Source: an uncultured Holophagales bacterium (lineage in GTDB: Bacteria > Acidobacteriota > Thermoanaerobaculia > UBA5066). From it: DNA of 15,308 nucleotides. The DNA is taken from the NCBI GenBank assembly GCA_937927565.1, contig CALBDV010000416.1, positions 1 through 15,308 of the forward strand, written 5' to 3'. The translations under genes were made by a program, and so were the position numbers. Below the pieces are notes generated by a model. It ran no database searches, had not been told where the DNA came from, and was given only the letters and a program-made list of their open reading frames with translations. Positions 14,478-15,308 of the stretch are shown piece by piece; position 1 is the first letter of the stretch, and every line of letters starts with the position of its first letter.

Positions 14478-15308
14478 CTACCCCTTCATCAGGAGCAGGA
14501 GACTCAGGGCCATGGTGCTCATGCCTGCGAGGAGACCGTAGAGCGAGTCGTGCCCCTGGCCGAACGCACGCGAGGTCGGGAGGAGCTCGTCCAGGGAGAT
14601 GTACACCATGATCCCCGCGACCCCTCCGAAGAGGAGGCCCATGAAAGAGGGCGACAGGTAGGGCCCCAGGAGCAGGAATCCGATCGCGGCCCCCAGCGGC
14701 TCGGCAAGGCCCGAGAGGAGCGACCAGCCGAACGCGACCCGCCTGCGCCCCGTGGCGTAGAAGATGGGCACGGCGACGCTGACGCCCTCCGGGATGTTGT
14801 GAAGGGCGATGGCGATCGCGATCGCTCCTCCCACCGCCGGATCCTCGAGGGCCGCCAGGAACGTCGCGAGTCCCTCCGGGAAGTTGTGAATCGCGATCGC
14901 GACGGCCAGCGCCGCTCCCGTGCGCCGGAGCCGTGCGGCAGCCGGTATCGCCGCTTCTTCTCCGAGCGAGGCGATCTCCAGGGCGGTTCGCACCTCGTGC
15001 GGGTTCTCGTCCCCCGGAACGAGCCGGTCGATGGCGAGGATCAGGAGAGTCCCGAGGAAGAAGGCTCCCACCGCCAGCCAGGTTCCCTCGCGTGCCCCGC
15101 GCGCCGCCCCGAGCGCGTGCTGGGCCTTCGGGAGGATCTCGACGAACGAGACCCAGAGCATGACGCCCCCCGAGAAGCCGGTCGCCACGGAGAGGAGCCG
15201 CAGGTTCGTTCGCCTCGCGAAGAACGCGATGGCGCTTCCGAGCCCCGTCGCCAGTCCCGCTGCGATCGTCAGCCCGAAGGCGATCCCGACGTTGCTCGCT
15301 GCCGTACA
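14478..15308 (-). CDS. zupT: ZIP-family divalent metal transporter (ZupT-like), 5' end off window
   Basis: 276 residues are visible and only a few are probably missing at the N-terminus, since the first helix (NVGIAFGLTIAAGLATGLG) is already present; E. coli ZupT has 257. ZIP proteins bring zinc, iron or other divalent metals into the cytoplasm. The two metal-binding helices carry HNFPEG (141-146 of the visible part) and HNIPEG (170-175), the GufA/ZupT signature, and FVEILPKA in helix 2 matches ZupT. About eight hydrophobic helices are seen. A charged cytoplasmic loop (98-130) holds one histidine and several acidic residues. The GTG at 15188-15186 is internal, not the start. The gene converges on the kinase with a 3-base gap. 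Metal preference cannot be told from sequence. Confidence 0.93.
   Translation of the reverse strand, partial: CTAASNVGIAFGLTIAAGLATGLGSAIAFFARRTNLRLLSVATGFSGGVMLWVSFVEILPKAQHALGAARGAREGTWLAVGAFFLGTLLILAIDRLVPGDENPHEVRTALEIASLGEEAAIPAAARLRRTGAALAVAIAIHNFPEGLATFLAALEDPAVGGAIAIAIALHNIPEGVSVAVPIFYATGRRRVAFGWSLLSGLAEPLGAAIGFLLLGPYLSPSFMGLLFGGVAGIMVYISLDELLPTSRAFGQGHDSLYGLLAGMSTMALSLLLLMKG

Noticed and set aside
12533..14611. A 692-codon open frame on the plus strand inside the kinase gene
   Set aside because: It is a shifted frame of the propeller domain, Arg/Pro-rich and without any family feature.
1..15308. tRNA, rRNA, CRISPR, insertion sequence, prophage or defence system
   Set aside because: I saw no repeat arrays, no transposase- or integrase-like protein, no tRNA-like cloverleaf and no known defence domain. 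The HD protein and the ParA-like ATPase alone are not evidence for one.

Overview
The window is a compact chromosomal segment of very GC-rich bacterial DNA, roughly two thirds G+C by eye. It has eleven protein genes that I accept as real, gaps mostly under 100 bases, and no RNA gene, insertion sequence, CRISPR array or phage gene that I can see. A Hanks-type kinase fused to a WD40-like propeller, a PcnB-like poly(A) polymerase, a Bacillus-like (GSI-alpha) glutamine synthetase and the lone MinD-like ATPase suggest an Acidobacteriota-like or related soil or sediment lineage. That is an inference from gene style only; there is no rRNA or marker gene to prove it.

Layout. 1-1313 (-): glutamine synthetase glnA, whose last few codons lie off the left edge, with an AT-rich upstream region at 1314-1484. 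1485-4121 (+): an HD-domain hydrolase, a 5'-deoxyadenosine deaminase-like amidohydrolase and a universal stress protein. 4171-5620 (-): an RmlC-like sugar epimerase followed by an unrecognised 275-aa protein. 5669-7194 (+): a MinD/ParA-like ATPase translationally coupled to a small three-helix membrane protein. 7204-9489 (-): an ArnT/GT39-like membrane glycosyltransferase with a large soluble C-terminal half. 9609-11000 (+): poly(A) polymerase pcnB, preceded by a 9-codon minicistron. 10997-11686 (-): a secreted CpcT/CpeT-like protein. 11766-14474 (+): the Ser/Thr kinase. 14478-15308 (-): a ZIP/ZupT metal transporter whose 5' end is off the right edge.

The genes do not form one pathway. Small units are likely: the deaminase with the stress protein (nucleoside salvage of radical-SAM waste next to a stress protein), the epimerase with the unknown protein, and the ATPase with its membrane partner. 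Four pairs converge with almost no space. pcnB and the CpcT-like gene share a CTAG stop overlap, and another pair places both stop codons in the two arms of one hairpin.

The most interesting pattern is in the starts. Genes at the head of a transcription unit repeatedly carry a -10-like hexamer (GATACT, TAGAAT, TACGCT, TAATCT) exactly 6 or 7 bases before the ATG/GTG and lack a Shine-Dalgarno site. The two clearly internal operon genes have strong Shine-Dalgarno sites. This is the geometry of leaderless mRNAs. I found no convincing new defence or mobile system.
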